Shown here piece after piece: positions 7,764 to 16,907 of a stretch of DNA of 64,000 nucleotides (the first letter of the stretch is position 1; every line of letters starts with the position of its first letter). The stretch spans positions 62,001 through 126,000 of the forward strand of contig NZ_MSZZ01000025.1 in the NCBI RefSeq assembly GCF_002093975.1. The letters run 5' to 3'. Under the pieces are notes generated by a model that did not search any database, was not told the origin of the DNA, and saw only the letters and a list, made by a program, of their open reading frames with translations. Source of the DNA: Thermoactinospora rubra (GTDB lineage Bacteria; Actinomycetota; Actinomycetes; Streptosporangiales; Streptosporangiaceae). The translations under genes and the position numbers were made by a program.

Positions 7764-8270
7764 ATGATCTCCGTGCAGACGACCACAGCGCACGACCAGT
7801 GGACCACGTTCGACTGGTGGCCCCCGGTCGGATGGTGGCCGGAGGCGGCGCGCGACCTCCTCCAGGCCGGCCCCATGGCGAGCGCCACCTTCGTGCTCCC
7901 GCCCGCCGCCTCCTCCGTCCACTCCGCCCGCAGCTTCACCGCGGGCACCCTGCTCGGCTGGGGGCTGGAGGAGCTGGTCGACGACATGGAGCTGGTGGTC
8001 TCGGAGCTGGCGACCAACGCGCTGCACCACGGCCTGTCCCTCGGCTCCGCGCCGCTGCCGGTCCAGATGTCCCTGGTACGGCGGGGCCCCATGGTGACCT
8101 GCGCGTTCACCGACCCGGGCGCCTCGGTGCCGGTGCTGCGCTACAGCGGCCCGATGGACGTCGGCGGGCTCGGCCTGCACATCGTCGACTCGCTCAGCCT
8201 CCGGTGGGGATGGACCGCGCTCGCGCCGCGAGGGAAGATCGTCTGGGCAGTCCTCTCCCGAGCGGCGTGA
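7764..8270 (+). CDS. Anti-sigma-factor-like ATP-binding protein (HATPase_c)
   Basis: A 168-residue protein of the RsbW-like GHKL fold. The N-box ELVVSELATNALHHG lies near residue 74, and DPGASVPVLR and GGLGLHIVDSLSLRWG form the glycine-rich ATP lid near residue 132. Such stand-alone ATPases are abundant in actinomycetes, often next to WhiJ/DUF397 pairs. They may act as kinases or anti-sigma factors. The frame is open to 7725, but ATG 7764 avoids the promoter-like TTGACC region. It is divergent from the XRE gene, so the gap of about 145 bases probably holds both promoters. Confidence 0.85.
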   Translation: MISVQTTTAHDQWTTFDWWPPVGWWPEAARDLLQAGPMASATFVLPPAASSVHSARSFTAGTLLGWGLEELVDDMELVVSELATNALHHGLSLGSAPLPVQMSLVRRGPMVTCAFTDPGASVPVLRYSGPMDVGGLGLHIVDSLSLRWGWTALAPRGKIVWAVLSRAA

Positions 8271-8336
8271 TCTGCACTACCGTTGATGGTCATGGCTCAC
8301 GGTGAGTCCCGCGCGACCCCATGAGAGTGCTGACCG

Positions 8337-10745
8337 ATGGATGATCACCTGCTCGGCTGGCTGCGAACACTGGATGAGGACAGACTTGCCCGTGTCCTGA
8401 CCCACCGCCGGGACGCGATCGCGCCCCCCTGGCCCCGGCGGCTCGACACGCTCGCGCAGCGCCTCGGCAACGGCCTGGCCGTCATGGCGGCCCTGCGCAA
8501 CCTGCCCCTGCCCTGCCTGGAGCTGGCCCAGGTCTGCCTGGTGCTCGGCACGCCCACCGCGCGGGAGGTGGCCGCCTTCGTCGACGCGGACGCGGGCGAG
8601 GTCGCCGAGTGGCTGGAGCGGCTGCAGGACCACGCGCTGGCCTGGCCCGACGCCGAGGGCCGCATCCACCTGGCCGAGGCGGTGGCGCGCTGGTGGACCG
8701 CCCCGCTCGGGCTGGGCGAACCGCTGAGCCACTACCTGAACTCCTGGAGCATCAGCGACGACGCGCTGCGGGCCCTGGCCCGCAGGCTCGGCCTGCCGCC
8801 GCACGGCAACAAGCCGCGCACGATCGCCAGGGTCTGCGAGGTGCTCACCACCCGCCTGGACGAGCTGCTCGAGCGCGCTCCCGAGGGCGCCGGGCGGCTG
8901 CTGGAGGAGTTCGCCTGGGACGGGCCGCTCCGCGAGGTCGACGGCGACCGCTTCGTCACCCCCGGCACGCCCGAGAAGTGGGCGGCCGACCACGGCCTGC
9001 TGTACCGGCCCAAGTGGCACCTGGCCGAGATGCCCCGCGAGGTGGCCCTGGGCGTGCGCGGCCCCGACTACCACCCGCCCTTCACCCCGCACGCCCCCGA
9101 GATCGCCGCCATGCCCGTCGACCCGGAGGAGGTCGACCACCTCATGACGCTGGCCGCGCCGCACCTGGTGGAGCGCTGCGCGGCCCTGCTGGACAACGCC
9201 GCCAAGGCCCCGGTGCCGCTGCTGAAGACCGGCGGCGTGGGCGTGCGCGAGGTGCGCAGGCTGGCCAAGGAGACCGGCTGCGACGAGGACGAGACCCGCC
9301 TGCTGCTGGAGATCTGCGCGGTGGCGCGGCTGCTGGCGTGGGACGAGAAGTCCGGCGGGATGGCGCCGACCGAGCGGTTCGACCGGTGGCGCCTGGACGA
9401 GGGCGCCTCCCGGCTGCGCGTGCTGCTGGCCGCGTGGTGGCGCATGGAGCGCTCGTCGCTGCGGAAGGTCGACGGCAGGTACCCCACGGTGCTCGGCGAC
9501 GACCCGTCGGGCGCGGCCGTCGCCCGCATCCGCCGGGCGGTGATCCAGGTCCTGTCCCGGCTGCCCGCCGGCGCGGCCTGCGCCGACCACGCCGGTCTGG
9601 CGCGCGCCGTCCACTGGCACGCGCCGCTGCTGGACCAGGCCCTGCTGGCCGAGTGCGTGCCGCCGGTCCTGGAGGAGGCCAGGCTGCTGGGCGTGCTCGC
9701 CAACGTCGCCGGGCACGGGGCGCTGACCGACCTGGGGCGGGCGCTGGCCGGGCTCACCGCCGAGGCCGGCGACGAGAACGACGACTGCGTCCCGCTCGTC
9801 GAGCACGACCCCGGGCTGGTGGAGGCGGCCACGCGGGCGCTGGCCAGCGTGCGCAGGAGCGCCCTGTTCGGCCCCGACCTCACCGCCGTGGTGACCGGGC
9901 CGCCCTCCGCCGAGCTGGCCGCGCTGCTGGACCGCGTCGCCGAGCGGGAGTCGCGGGGGGCGGCCTCGATCTGGCGCTTCACCGCCGAGAGCGTGCGCGG
10001 GGCGCTGGACGACGGCCACGACGCCGACTCGCTGCTGGAGGAGCTGGCCGCCGTCGGGACGATCCCGCAGCCGCTGGAGTACCTCGTGCGGGACGTGGCC
10101 CGGCGGCACGGCGAGGTCACGGTGACCACCGTGGGGTGCATCGTCCAGGCGTCGGACCCCGCGCTGCTGGCCGAGATCGCCGCCCACCGGCGCCTGGCCC
10201 GCCTCGGGCTGCGGCTGCTGGCGCCGACCGTGCTCGTCAGCGCGGCCCCGGCCGACCGCACGCTGGCCGCCCTGCGCGAGAACGGCTACGCGCCGGTGCC
10301 CGTGCCGGACACGGGGTCGGTGGAGATCCGGCGCAGACCCCCGCAGCCGCCCGCGGCCGACGGCTCGCCCAACGGCAAGCTCATCCTGCTGCCCGGCGGC
10401 CAGGTGGCCGAGCTGCCCGCGCCGTACGCGCTGGCCGAGCCGGTCCCCGACCCGCGGGAGCACGCCCGGCGGCTGGTCGCCTCGGGGACCAAGGAGCAGG
10501 CCGGCGGGCGCACCTGGGCGGTGATCGGGCGCATGGCGACGCGGCTGCCCACGGCGCAGCAGTCGTTGCTGGGCTTCGTCGTGGACCGGGGGGTGCGCGC
10601 GGGCATCCGGCTGACCGACGGGCTCACCGCGACCATCAGCCACGGGGAGCTGCGCGGCTCGGTGCTCGATGCGTGGTGCGAGGAGGCCGGGGACTACCTG
10701 GAGTTCCCGCTGTCGGAGATCGTGGAGGTCCGCGGGGCGTTCTGA
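8337..10745 (+). CDS. Helicase-associated domain-containing protein
   Basis: A large (802-residue) cytoplasmic protein of the actinomycete family annotated by its C-terminal XPB/Ssl2-like helicase-associated domain. That domain spans roughly residues 560-640 (ILEELAAVGTIPQ-like start, then TTVGCIVQASDPALLAEIAAHR). No Walker A or DEAD-type motif is visible, so it is not itself a helicase. The rest looks like repeated winged-helix segments. Its 3' end overlaps the convergent ABC ATPase gene by 52 bases. Function is unknown; DNA binding is an inference from fold similarity. Confidence 0.8.
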   Translation: MDDHLLGWLRTLDEDRLARVLTHRRDAIAPPWPRRLDTLAQRLGNGLAVMAALRNLPLPCLELAQVCLVLGTPTAREVAAFVDADAGEVAEWLERLQDHALAWPDAEGRIHLAEAVARWWTAPLGLGEPLSHYLNSWSISDDALRALARRLGLPPHGNKPRTIARVCEVLTTRLDELLERAPEGAGRLLEEFAWDGPLREVDGDRFVTPGTPEKWAADHGLLYRPKWHLAEMPREVALGVRGPDYHPPFTPHAPEIAAMPVDPEEVDHLMTLAAPHLVERCAALLDNAAKAPVPLLKTGGVGVREVRRLAKETGCDEDETRLLLEICAVARLLAWDEKSGGMAPTERFDRWRLDEGASRLRVLLAAWWRMERSSLRKVDGRYPTVLGDDPSGAAVARIRRAVIQVLSRLPAGAACADHAGLARAVHWHAPLLDQALLAECVPPVLEEARLLGVLANVAGHGALTDLGRALAGLTAEAGDENDDCVPLVEHDPGLVEAATRALASVRRSALFGPDLTAVVTGPPSAELAALLDRVAERESRGAASIWRFTAESVRGALDDGHDADSLLEELAAVGTIPQPLEYLVRDVARRHGEVTVTTVGCIVQASDPALLAEIAAHRRLARLGLRLLAPTVLVSAAPADRTLAALRENGYAPVPVPDTGSVEIRRRPPQPPAADGSPNGKLILLPGGQVAELPAPYALAEPVPDPREHARRLVASGTKEQAGGRTWAVIGRMATRLPTAQQSLLGFVVDRGVRAGIRLTDGLTATISHGELRGSVLDAWCEEAGDYLEFPLSEIVEVRGAF

Positions 10746-11548
10746 GCCCGCCCGGCCAGGGAGGCCGCGGCGGCGCGGCGCGTGTGCGGCACCACCATGG
10801 GCGTGAGCGTCCGCGGGTCGGGCACCACGTCGCACTCCAGCCCGAAGACCTCGTGCACCAGCCGCGACGTCACCACCTCCGACGGCGGCCCCTGCGCGAC
10901 GACGCGCCCCTCGCTCATCACGATGAGGTGGGTGGCGAACCGTGCCGCCTGGTTGAGGTCGTGCAGCACGGCCACGACGGTCCTGCCCTCCTCGTGCAGC
11001 TCCCGGCACAGCTCCAGCAGCTCGTACTGGTGGGAGATGTCGAGGAACGTCGTCGGCTCGTCCAGCAGCAGCAGCTCGGTCTGCTGGGCCAGCACCATCG
11101 CGATCCAGGCCCGCTGCCGCTGGCCGCCCGACAGCCGCCCCACCTGCGCCCCGCCCAGGTCGCCCAGCCCCGTCCGCTCCAGCGCGAACGCGATCGCGTC
11201 GTCGTCCGCGGGCGACCACTGCCGCAGCAACGTGTGGTGCGGATAGCGGCCCCGCCGCACCAGGCCCTCCACGGTGATGCCGTCGGGCGCGACGGGGTTC
11301 TGCGGCAGCAGCGCGACGTGGCGGGCCGCCTCCCGGCCGCGGTAGGACCACAGGTCGCGCCCGTGCAGCAGGATCTGCCCCCCACCCGGCTTGAGCACCC
11401 GTCCCATGGCCTTGACGAGCGTGGACTTGCCGCAGCCGTTGGGCCCGATGACCATGGTGAAGCCGCCGTGCGGGATGTCGACGGTGAGGTCGCGAAGGAC
11501 GGGGGCGCCGCCGTACGAGATCGTGAGGTCCCGAGCAGCCAGGCTCAT
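10694..11548 (-). CDS. Ferric siderophore ABC transporter ATP-binding protein (system A)
   Basis: ATPase subunit of a siderophore importer, 284 residues. It has Walker A GPNGCGKST near residue 36, Q-loop LLPQNP, signature LSGGQRQRAW, Walker B LLLLDEPTTFLD and an HDLNQ H-loop. The FLDISHQ wording is typical of FepC/FecE proteins. ATG 11548 overlaps the permease stop by ATGA and follows an AAAGGGAAG site, so it is preferred to ATG 11566. An Ala/Arg-rich C-terminal tail of about 25 residues is additional. It is the last gene of the iron-box operon beginning at 14686. Confidence 0.92.
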   Translation of the reverse strand: MSLAARDLTISYGGAPVLRDLTVDIPHGGFTMVIGPNGCGKSTLVKAMGRVLKPGGGQILLHGRDLWSYRGREAARHVALLPQNPVAPDGITVEGLVRRGRYPHHTLLRQWSPADDDAIAFALERTGLGDLGGAQVGRLSGGQRQRAWIAMVLAQQTELLLLDEPTTFLDISHQYELLELCRELHEEGRTVVAVLHDLNQAARFATHLIVMSEGRVVAQGPPSEVVTSRLVHEVFGLECDVVPDPRTLTPMVVPHTRRAAAASLAGRAQNAPRTSTISDSGNSR

Positions 11549-12630
11549 AGGCTTCCCTTTCTCCATTCGCGGATCAGCAGGTATCCCAGGTAGAGGCCGC
11601 CGAGGGCGAGCGTGTAGACGCCGACGGGCAGGCTGCCGGGCAGCGGCGCCTGCTGGGCGGCGAGGTCGGCCAGGACCAGCAGCAGCGCGCCGACGAGCGT
11701 GGCCAGCGTGAGGTGCGGGCCCGGCAGCCGGGTGAGCCGCTTGGCGATCTGCGGCGCGGTCAGCGCGATGAAGGAGATCGGCCCGGCCACGGCCACGGCC
11801 CCCGCGCTGAGCACGATCGACAGCACCACGGCCGCCGACCTGGCCCGCCGCGGGTCGGCGCCGAGCCCGGCGGCCAGCTCGTCGCCCAGCTCGGTGACCG
11901 CCAGCCGCCGCGACAGCAGCAGCACCAGCGGGACCACGGCCAGCAGGGTCGCCCAGACGGTGGCGGCGTGCTCCCAGGAACGGGCCGACAGGCTGCCGTT
12001 GACGTAGGCGGTGAGCGCGGCGGCCCTGTCGCGCTCGACGGCGTAGACGACGTACTGGATGATCGCCGTGGCGATCGCGTAGACCCCGATGCCCGCGACG
12101 ATGAGCCGCCCGGGATTGCGGAAACCCGTGCCGGTGGAGAAGTACACCAGCGCCATGGCGAGCGCGGCGCCCGCGAGCGCGCCGGCCCAGGGCGGGAGCG
12201 TGCCGGGCAGCAGCAGCGCGGCGACCGCGGCGCCGGCCCCGGCTCCCGCGCTCAGCCCGATGACGTCCGGGCTGCCGAGCGGGTTGCGGGTGACCGTCTG
12301 GAACAGCGCGCCGGACAGCCCGAGGGCGGCTCCGGTGCCGACGGCCACGGCGAGCCGGGGGCCGCGCAGGCGTTCCAGCACGAAGGCCTGCTTGCCCTCC
12401 GAGGGGCCGTGGGTGAGCGCGTGCAGCAGGTCCGGGACGGGGACGCCGAGCCTGCCCATCGACAGCGTGGCGACGGCGGCGGCCAGCAGCAGGACGAGGA
12501 CGGCCAGGCCCGCGACGACGCCGGCCCGGGCGAGGGGGATCGCGATCGGCCCGGCGGCGAGGTACCCGCGCGGCGCCCGCCGTGCTCGCCGTACTCCCTG
12601 TGCCCCCTGTGTCTCCTGTGCCCGTCTCAT
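11545..12630 (-). CDS. Siderophore ABC transporter permease (FecCD family, system A)
   Basis: Membrane permease, 361 residues, second of a heterodimeric pair. An Arg-rich cytoplasmic N-terminus precedes the helices. Family motifs are LSGALFQTVTRNPLGSPDVI near residue 106, GPISFIALTAPQIAKRL near residue 283, and LPVGVYTLALGGLYLGYLL at the end. ATG 12630 overlaps the stop of the other permease by ATGA; the open frame upstream of it is not coding. The NPLGSPD wording matches the FepG/FecD-like member of such pairs. Confidence 0.92.
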   Translation of the reverse strand: MRRAQETQGAQGVRRARRAPRGYLAAGPIAIPLARAGVVAGLAVLVLLLAAAVATLSMGRLGVPVPDLLHALTHGPSEGKQAFVLERLRGPRLAVAVGTGAALGLSGALFQTVTRNPLGSPDVIGLSAGAGAGAAVAALLLPGTLPPWAGALAGAALAMALVYFSTGTGFRNPGRLIVAGIGVYAIATAIIQYVVYAVERDRAAALTAYVNGSLSARSWEHAATVWATLLAVVPLVLLLSRRLAVTELGDELAAGLGADPRRARSAAVVLSIVLSAGAVAVAGPISFIALTAPQIAKRLTRLPGPHLTLATLVGALLLVLADLAAQQAPLPGSLPVGVYTLALGGLYLGYLLIREWRKGSL

Positions 12631-13628
12631 GAGCCGTCCCTCATCCGCCGTACGGCCAGCAGCAGCGCCGGTGCCCCGATGAACGCGGTGACCACGCCGA
12701 CCATGAGCTCCTGCGGGCGCAGCACGATGCGGCCGACCACGTCGGCCAGCAGCAGCAGGGCCGGGCCGACGACGGCCGACAGGAGGACCTGGGCCCGCAT
12801 GTCGACGCCGGCCAGGGCCCGGACGATGTGCGGCACGGCCAGGCCGACGAAGGCGACCGGCCCGACGGCGGCGGTGGCGGCGGTGCTGAGCAGCACGGCG
12901 GCCAGCAGCCCGCCGGCCCGCACGACGGCGGGGTTCGCGCCCAGGGCGGAGGCGGACTCCTCCCCCAGCGCCAGCGTGTTGAGCCCGGGAGCCAGCAGCA
13001 GGGCCAGCGCCAGGCCCACGGCGGCCAGGGGCAGGACCGACCACAGCACGGGGAAGTCCCGCCCGCCGAGCGCGCCGACCACCCAGTAGCGGTAGCTGTC
13101 GAAGACCTTGGGGTTGCCGAGCGTCACGGCCTGGACGTAGGCCATGAGCACCGCCGAGACGACCGCTCCGGCGAGCACGAGCCTGGCCACGCCGGCGCCC
13201 GCGCCCGCCGAGCCGATGACGTACACCACCAGCCCGGCGGCCAGCGCGCCGGGCAGCGCCCAGACCACCGTGCTCCAGTGGCCGGACGCGCCGAGGAAGG
13301 CCATCGAGGTGACGATGGCGGCCGAGGCGCCCGAGGTGATGCCGAGCAGCCCGGGGTCGGCGAGCGGGTTGCGGGTGACGCCCTGCATGAGGGTGCCCGC
13401 CACGGCCAGGCAGAGCCCGGCCAGCACGCCGAGCGCGGTCCGCGGGTAGCGGCTCTCCACGACGGCGGCCGTGTTGGGGTCCGCGGTGCCGTTCAGCACC
13501 GAGAACACCTCCTGCACCGAGGTCGGGTGGCTGCCGGACGCGACGCTCGCCAGCGCCGCCAGGGCGAGCGCGGCGAGCGCCGCGAGGAGGATGAGCGCCG
13601 GCCGGGTGCGGGAGCCTGGGTGAGTCAC
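12627..13628 (-). CDS. Siderophore ABC transporter permease (FecCD family, system A)
   Basis: Membrane permease, 333 residues, first of the pair. It starts at GTG 13628 in a GTGA overlap with the binding-protein gene. It contains VAGTLMQGVTRNPLADPGLL near residue 66, VGPVAFVGLAVPHIVRAL near residue 255, and a C-terminal ELMVGVVTAFIGAPALLL. The hydrophobic profile fits the FecCD fold. Overlaps on both sides show tight coupling of the whole operon. Confidence 0.92.
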   Translation of the reverse strand: MTHPGSRTRPALILLAALAALALAALASVASGSHPTSVQEVFSVLNGTADPNTAAVVESRYPRTALGVLAGLCLAVAGTLMQGVTRNPLADPGLLGITSGASAAIVTSMAFLGASGHWSTVVWALPGALAAGLVVYVIGSAGAGAGVARLVLAGAVVSAVLMAYVQAVTLGNPKVFDSYRYWVVGALGGRDFPVLWSVLPLAAVGLALALLLAPGLNTLALGEESASALGANPAVVRAGGLLAAVLLSTAATAAVGPVAFVGLAVPHIVRALAGVDMRAQVLLSAVVGPALLLLADVVGRIVLRPQELMVGVVTAFIGAPALLLAVRRMRDGS

Positions 13629-14686
13629 TTCTCGACGGTGGCGACGGCCTTGTCGATCAGCGGGAGGTACTTGTCGATCGCCCACGGCACGGTCAGCGGG
13701 TTGATGATCGAGGAGGCGGTGACGAACGGGGTGTCGTGGCTGTAGACGACGCCGCCGCGCTTGATGGCGGGGATCTCCGCGTACAGCTTCTGCGACTCGA
13801 TCTCCTTGCGGGTCTTCTCGTCGGTGTAGAAAGTGAAGATCAGGTCGCTGTCCTTGAGCTTTTGGGCGTTCTCCAGCCCGATGAGGGCCGAGTCGGTGCC
13901 CTCGGTCTCCTTGAAGGTCTCGACCACGGGGTCGACGGTCAGGCCGAGCATGGTGAGGAAGGCCACCCGCTGCTCGCTGGGCTTGAAGACGCCCAGCGTG
14001 CCGGGGCCGGTGGTGTAGATGTAGGAGAAGGTCACGCCCTTGTACTGCGGGCGGGTGGCGGCGGCGTCGGCGAAGACCTTCTTGACCTGCTCGATGAGCT
14101 TGGGGCCCTCCCCGGCCTTGCCCAGCGCCGTGGCGACCGTGGTGATCTGCTGGTCCCAGTCGGTGCTCCACGGCAGGTCGGGGTAGGCGACGGTGGGCGC
14201 GATGCCCGACAGCACCTCGTACTGCTCCTTGGTGACGCCGGACCACACCGCGAGGATCACGTCGGGGTCGAGCTCCACGATGGTGTCGAAGTCGATGTTC
14301 TCGCCGCCGGCGAACTGCTTGGGCAGCGTGCCGCCCGCCTTGGTGACCGCCTCGTGGATCCAGGGCAGGTAGCCGGTCTTGGGGTCGCTGCCCCACTCGT
14401 AGCTCTCGATGCCCACCGGGATGACGCCGAGCGCGATGGCGGTCTCGGCGGAGCCCTGGCCGAGGGTGACCACGCGCTTGGGCTGCTCCTTGATCACGGC
14501 CTCGCCGAGCGCGTGCTTGATCGTGATCGGGTAGGCGGCCGATCCGGCGGACGACTGCGCCGGAGCGGCGGCGGAGGGCTTGGCCTCGGTGGTGGAGGAG
14601 GAGCACCCGGCGAGGGCGAGGGCCACGGTGACGACCGCCGAGAGGGCGAACGTGCGACGGCGCATGCGGGGGAACCTGAACGACAT
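13625..14686 (-). CDS. Ferric siderophore-binding lipoprotein (system A)
   Basis: Extracytoplasmic receptor for a ferric siderophore, 353 residues. ATG 14686 follows an AAGGAT site. The lipoprotein signal has a basic start (FPRMRRRTF) and lipobox LALAGC at about residues 22-27. The mature part is a cluster A-III receptor with KRVVTLGQGSAETAIALG, YEWGSDPKTGYLPW and a long backbone helix. It heads the four-gene operon and lies behind an IdeR/DmdR-type iron box at 14769-14787, so it should be repressed in iron-replete cells. The particular siderophore cannot be predicted. Confidence 0.92.
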   Translation of the reverse strand: MSFRFPRMRRRTFALSAVVTVALALAGCSSSTTEAKPSAAAPAQSSAGSAAYPITIKHALGEAVIKEQPKRVVTLGQGSAETAIALGVIPVGIESYEWGSDPKTGYLPWIHEAVTKAGGTLPKQFAGGENIDFDTIVELDPDVILAVWSGVTKEQYEVLSGIAPTVAYPDLPWSTDWDQQITTVATALGKAGEGPKLIEQVKKVFADAAATRPQYKGVTFSYIYTTGPGTLGVFKPSEQRVAFLTMLGLTVDPVVETFKETEGTDSALIGLENAQKLKDSDLIFTFYTDEKTRKEIESQKLYAEIPAIKRGGVVYSHDTPFVTASSIINPLTVPWAIDKYLPLIDKAVATVEK

Positions 14687-14768
14687 CGATGATCCTTGTG
14701 CTTGGGGCTGGCGGCCGCCTCGGTACGGCGGAGCCAGGGCAGGGCTGAGCGGTCGCGACCCAATCAAC

Positions 14769-14787
14769 TTAGGTAAGGCTAACCTAG
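14769..14787. promoter_or_regulatory. Iron box (IdeR/DmdR/DtxR-type operator) of system A
   Basis: TTAGGTAAGGCTAACCTAG is nearly identical to the 19-bp consensus palindrome TTAGGTTAGGCTAACCTAA. It lies 82 bases before the siderophore-binding protein start and 20 bases past the stop of the gene that runs towards it. Confidence 0.9.
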
Positions 14788-14806
14788 CGTCTCTCCAGTT
14801 GGCAAT

Positions 14807-15781
14807 CTACGCGAGCTTTGCCAGGTTGGCCGTGAGCTCCTCCAGCAGCAGCGCATAGCCCTGGTAGCTGAAGCGCATCTCCGCCCGCCACGGGTAGACG
14901 TGCCCGGCCCGTACGGCGGGCAGCTTCGCCCAGGTCGGCTTCTTGGCCACCTCCTCGGGCTTCATCGACTGCGCCCGGGCGTCGAGGAAGACGGCGTCCG
15001 CCTCGTACTTGTCGACGTTCTCCCAGCTGAGGTTCTCGAAGTAGCCGGTGGTGTCGGGGTTGTCCGGCTTGACGATGTCCAGCCCCTTGGCCGCCAGGTA
15101 CTTCTGGTCGGGGAACTTCGACGGCTCGCACACGTAGAAGGCCTCCGGCGCGGCCGCGCAGAACATCACCCTCCGCTTGCTCCGCGCGACGGTCTCCACG
15201 AAGGCCGCCTCGGCCGCCCGGAAGCGCGCCCTGGCCTGCTCGTCGGCCCGCCCGCCGAGGGCCACGGCGAGCTCCTCGTACCGCTTGATCAGCTCGTCGC
15301 CGGCCTTGCCCTCCTGCTGGATGCCGATGGTCGGCGCGACCTGCTCGATGGCGTCCCTGGACTTCGCCGGCACGTACCACAGCTCGTTGCGGACGTACAT
15401 GCCCGCGACCAGCACCTCCGGCTGGAGCGCGATGTACTGCTCGACGTTGAACTCGTCCCACACGTTGCCGAGCGACTTGACGGCGTTCACGTCGATGTCG
15501 CCGGCCTCGGGGTCCTTGCCGCCGTCCTTGAGCCGGTGGGGGCCGAAGACGGCGATGGGCCGCACGCCGAAGTCCCACAGCGTGGCCGCCGCACTGACCT
15601 GGGCGACGATCCGCGTGGGCCGCCTGGCCAGCTGGATCCTCCTGCCGCGGTCGTCGGTGAAGGTCCAGCCGCCCGCCGCCGTCGCGGGAGACTGCGCGGC
15701 TGACCGCCGGTCGTCGCCGCAGGCGGCGAGCAGGGCGAGCGCTCCCGCGCCCAGCACCAGGTTCCTCCGGGTCACGGCCAT
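14807..15781 (-). CDS. Siderophore-binding (lipo)protein, system B
   Basis: Receptor of a second ferric-siderophore importer, 324 residues. ATG 15781 is five bases after GAGGAG; GTG 15787 would be too close. The signal has a twin-arginine TRRNLVLGAG start and a lipobox-like LLAACG, so it may be a Tat-exported lipoprotein. The mature part carries RPTRIVAQVSAAATLWDFG near residue 55 and PEVLVAGMYVRNELWYVP. It is divergent from two permease genes and an ATPase gene, sharing the iron box at 15819-15837. Its stop lies just short of system A's iron box. Confidence 0.9.
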   Translation of the reverse strand: MAVTRRNLVLGAGALALLAACGDDRRSAAQSPATAAGGWTFTDDRGRRIQLARRPTRIVAQVSAAATLWDFGVRPIAVFGPHRLKDGGKDPEAGDIDVNAVKSLGNVWDEFNVEQYIALQPEVLVAGMYVRNELWYVPAKSRDAIEQVAPTIGIQQEGKAGDELIKRYEELAVALGGRADEQARARFRAAEAAFVETVARSKRRVMFCAAAPEAFYVCEPSKFPDQKYLAAKGLDIVKPDNPDTTGYFENLSWENVDKYEADAVFLDARAQSMKPEEVAKKPTWAKLPAVRAGHVYPWRAEMRFSYQGYALLLEELTANLAKLA

Positions 15782-15818
15782 GGGCACTCCTCGGGTGGGG
15801 CTCCTCGGTCAACGCGGC

Positions 15819-15837
15819 TTAGATTAGCCTTACCTAA
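15819..15837. promoter_or_regulatory. Iron box between the two halves of system B
   Basis: TTAGATTAGCCTTACCTAA matches most positions of the IdeR/DmdR consensus and sits between the divergent binding-protein and permease genes. One repressor dimer pair could control both directions. Confidence 0.85.
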
Positions 15838-15860
15838 AATTGACCGAGAAGGGACCCCTC

Positions 15861-16907
15861 GTGACCGTGCCGTCGACGCTCGGCCCGCCGGCGACCGCGC
15901 CGCCCCGCCGCCGCTCCGCCGCGCTGGGCGCCGGGTTGCTGGCCGCGCTGGCCGTGCTGCTGGCCGTCGCGACGCTGAGCGTGGTGTACGGCGCGCGCTC
16001 GGTTCCGCTCGGGACCGTGGTGGAGGCGCTGACTTCGCCCGGCGCGTCCCCGGACCACACCGTCGTCCGGGAGCTGCGTGTCCCGCGCACGCTCCTGGGC
16101 CTGGGCGTCGGCGCGGCGCTGGGCCTGTCCGGGGCGCTCATGCAGAGCCTGACCCGCAACCCGCTGGCCGACCCCGGGCTGCTGGGCGTGAACCAGGGGG
16201 CGGCCCTGGGCGTCACGGTCGCGATGTTCGCCCTCGGCCTGACCAATCCGGCGCTCTACGTCTGGTTCGCCTTCGCCGGTGCCGCCCTGGCCGCCGCGGC
16301 CGTGTACGCGCTGGGCTCGGCGGGCCGCTCGGGCGCGAGCCCGGTACGGCTGGCCCTGGCCGGGGTGGCGCTCGGCATGGCCTGCACCGCGGCCTGCCAG
16401 GCGCTGCTGCGCATGGACCCCCAGGTGTTCGACCGCATGCGGTTCTGGCTCACCGGGTCGCTGAGCGCGCAGACCTCCGGCGTGCTGGCCGCGCTCGCCC
16501 CCTTCCTGGTCGCGGGGCTGGCCCTGGGGCTGTCGCTGGCCAGGCCGCTCAACGCGCTGGCGCTGGGCGACGAGGCCGGCAGGGCGCTGGGCGCGGCGGT
16601 CGGCCGTACCAGGGCGCTCACCGCGGTCGCGATCACGCTGCTGTGCGGGTCGGCCACCGCGCTCGCCGGGCCGCTGTGGTTCGTCGGCCTGGCCGTGCCC
16701 CAGGCGGTGCGCGCCCTGGTCGGACCCGACCAGCGCTGGGTCCTGCCGTACTCCGCGCTGCTGGCGCCGGTGCTGCTGCTGGGCGCCGACGTCGCCGGGC
16801 GGCTGGTGGCCCGGCCCGGCGAGGTGCAGGTGGGGATCATGTGCGCGGTGCTCGGCGCGCCGGTGTTCATGGTGCTCGCCCGCCGCAGGAGGCTGGCCGC
16901 GCTATGA
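15861..16907 (+). CDS. Siderophore ABC transporter permease (FecCD family, system B)
   Basis: Membrane permease of 348 residues. GTG 15861 follows an AAGGGA site by six bases; the longer TTG 15840 start would sit just past the iron box and lacks a ribosome site. Motifs are LSGALMQSLTRNPLADPGLL near residue 90, AGPLWFVGLAVPQAVRAL near residue 270 and EVQVGIMCAVLGAPVFMVL at the end. It overlaps the next permease gene by ATGA. Confidence 0.9.
   Translation: MTVPSTLGPPATAPPRRRSAALGAGLLAALAVLLAVATLSVVYGARSVPLGTVVEALTSPGASPDHTVVRELRVPRTLLGLGVGAALGLSGALMQSLTRNPLADPGLLGVNQGAALGVTVAMFALGLTNPALYVWFAFAGAALAAAAVYALGSAGRSGASPVRLALAGVALGMACTAACQALLRMDPQVFDRMRFWLTGSLSAQTSGVLAALAPFLVAGLALGLSLARPLNALALGDEAGRALGAAVGRTRALTAVAITLLCGSATALAGPLWFVGLAVPQAVRALVGPDQRWVLPYSALLAPVLLLGADVAGRLVARPGEVQVGIMCAVLGAPVFMVLARRRRLAAL

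Noticed and set aside
8277..11351. 1024-codon open frame on the minus strand
   Set aside because: It is antisense to the helicase-associated protein and reads as low-complexity Gly/Arg/Gln sequence, an artefact of high third-position GC.
11545..13044. Permease start upstream of 12630
   Set aside because: The extension is antisense-like Gly/Arg sequence overlapping the other permease; ATG 12630 gives a perfect ATGA overlap.
15840..15860. TTG 15840 as the start of the system B permease
   Set aside because: It lies three bases past the iron box without a ribosome site; GTG 15861 has a well-spaced AAGGGA.
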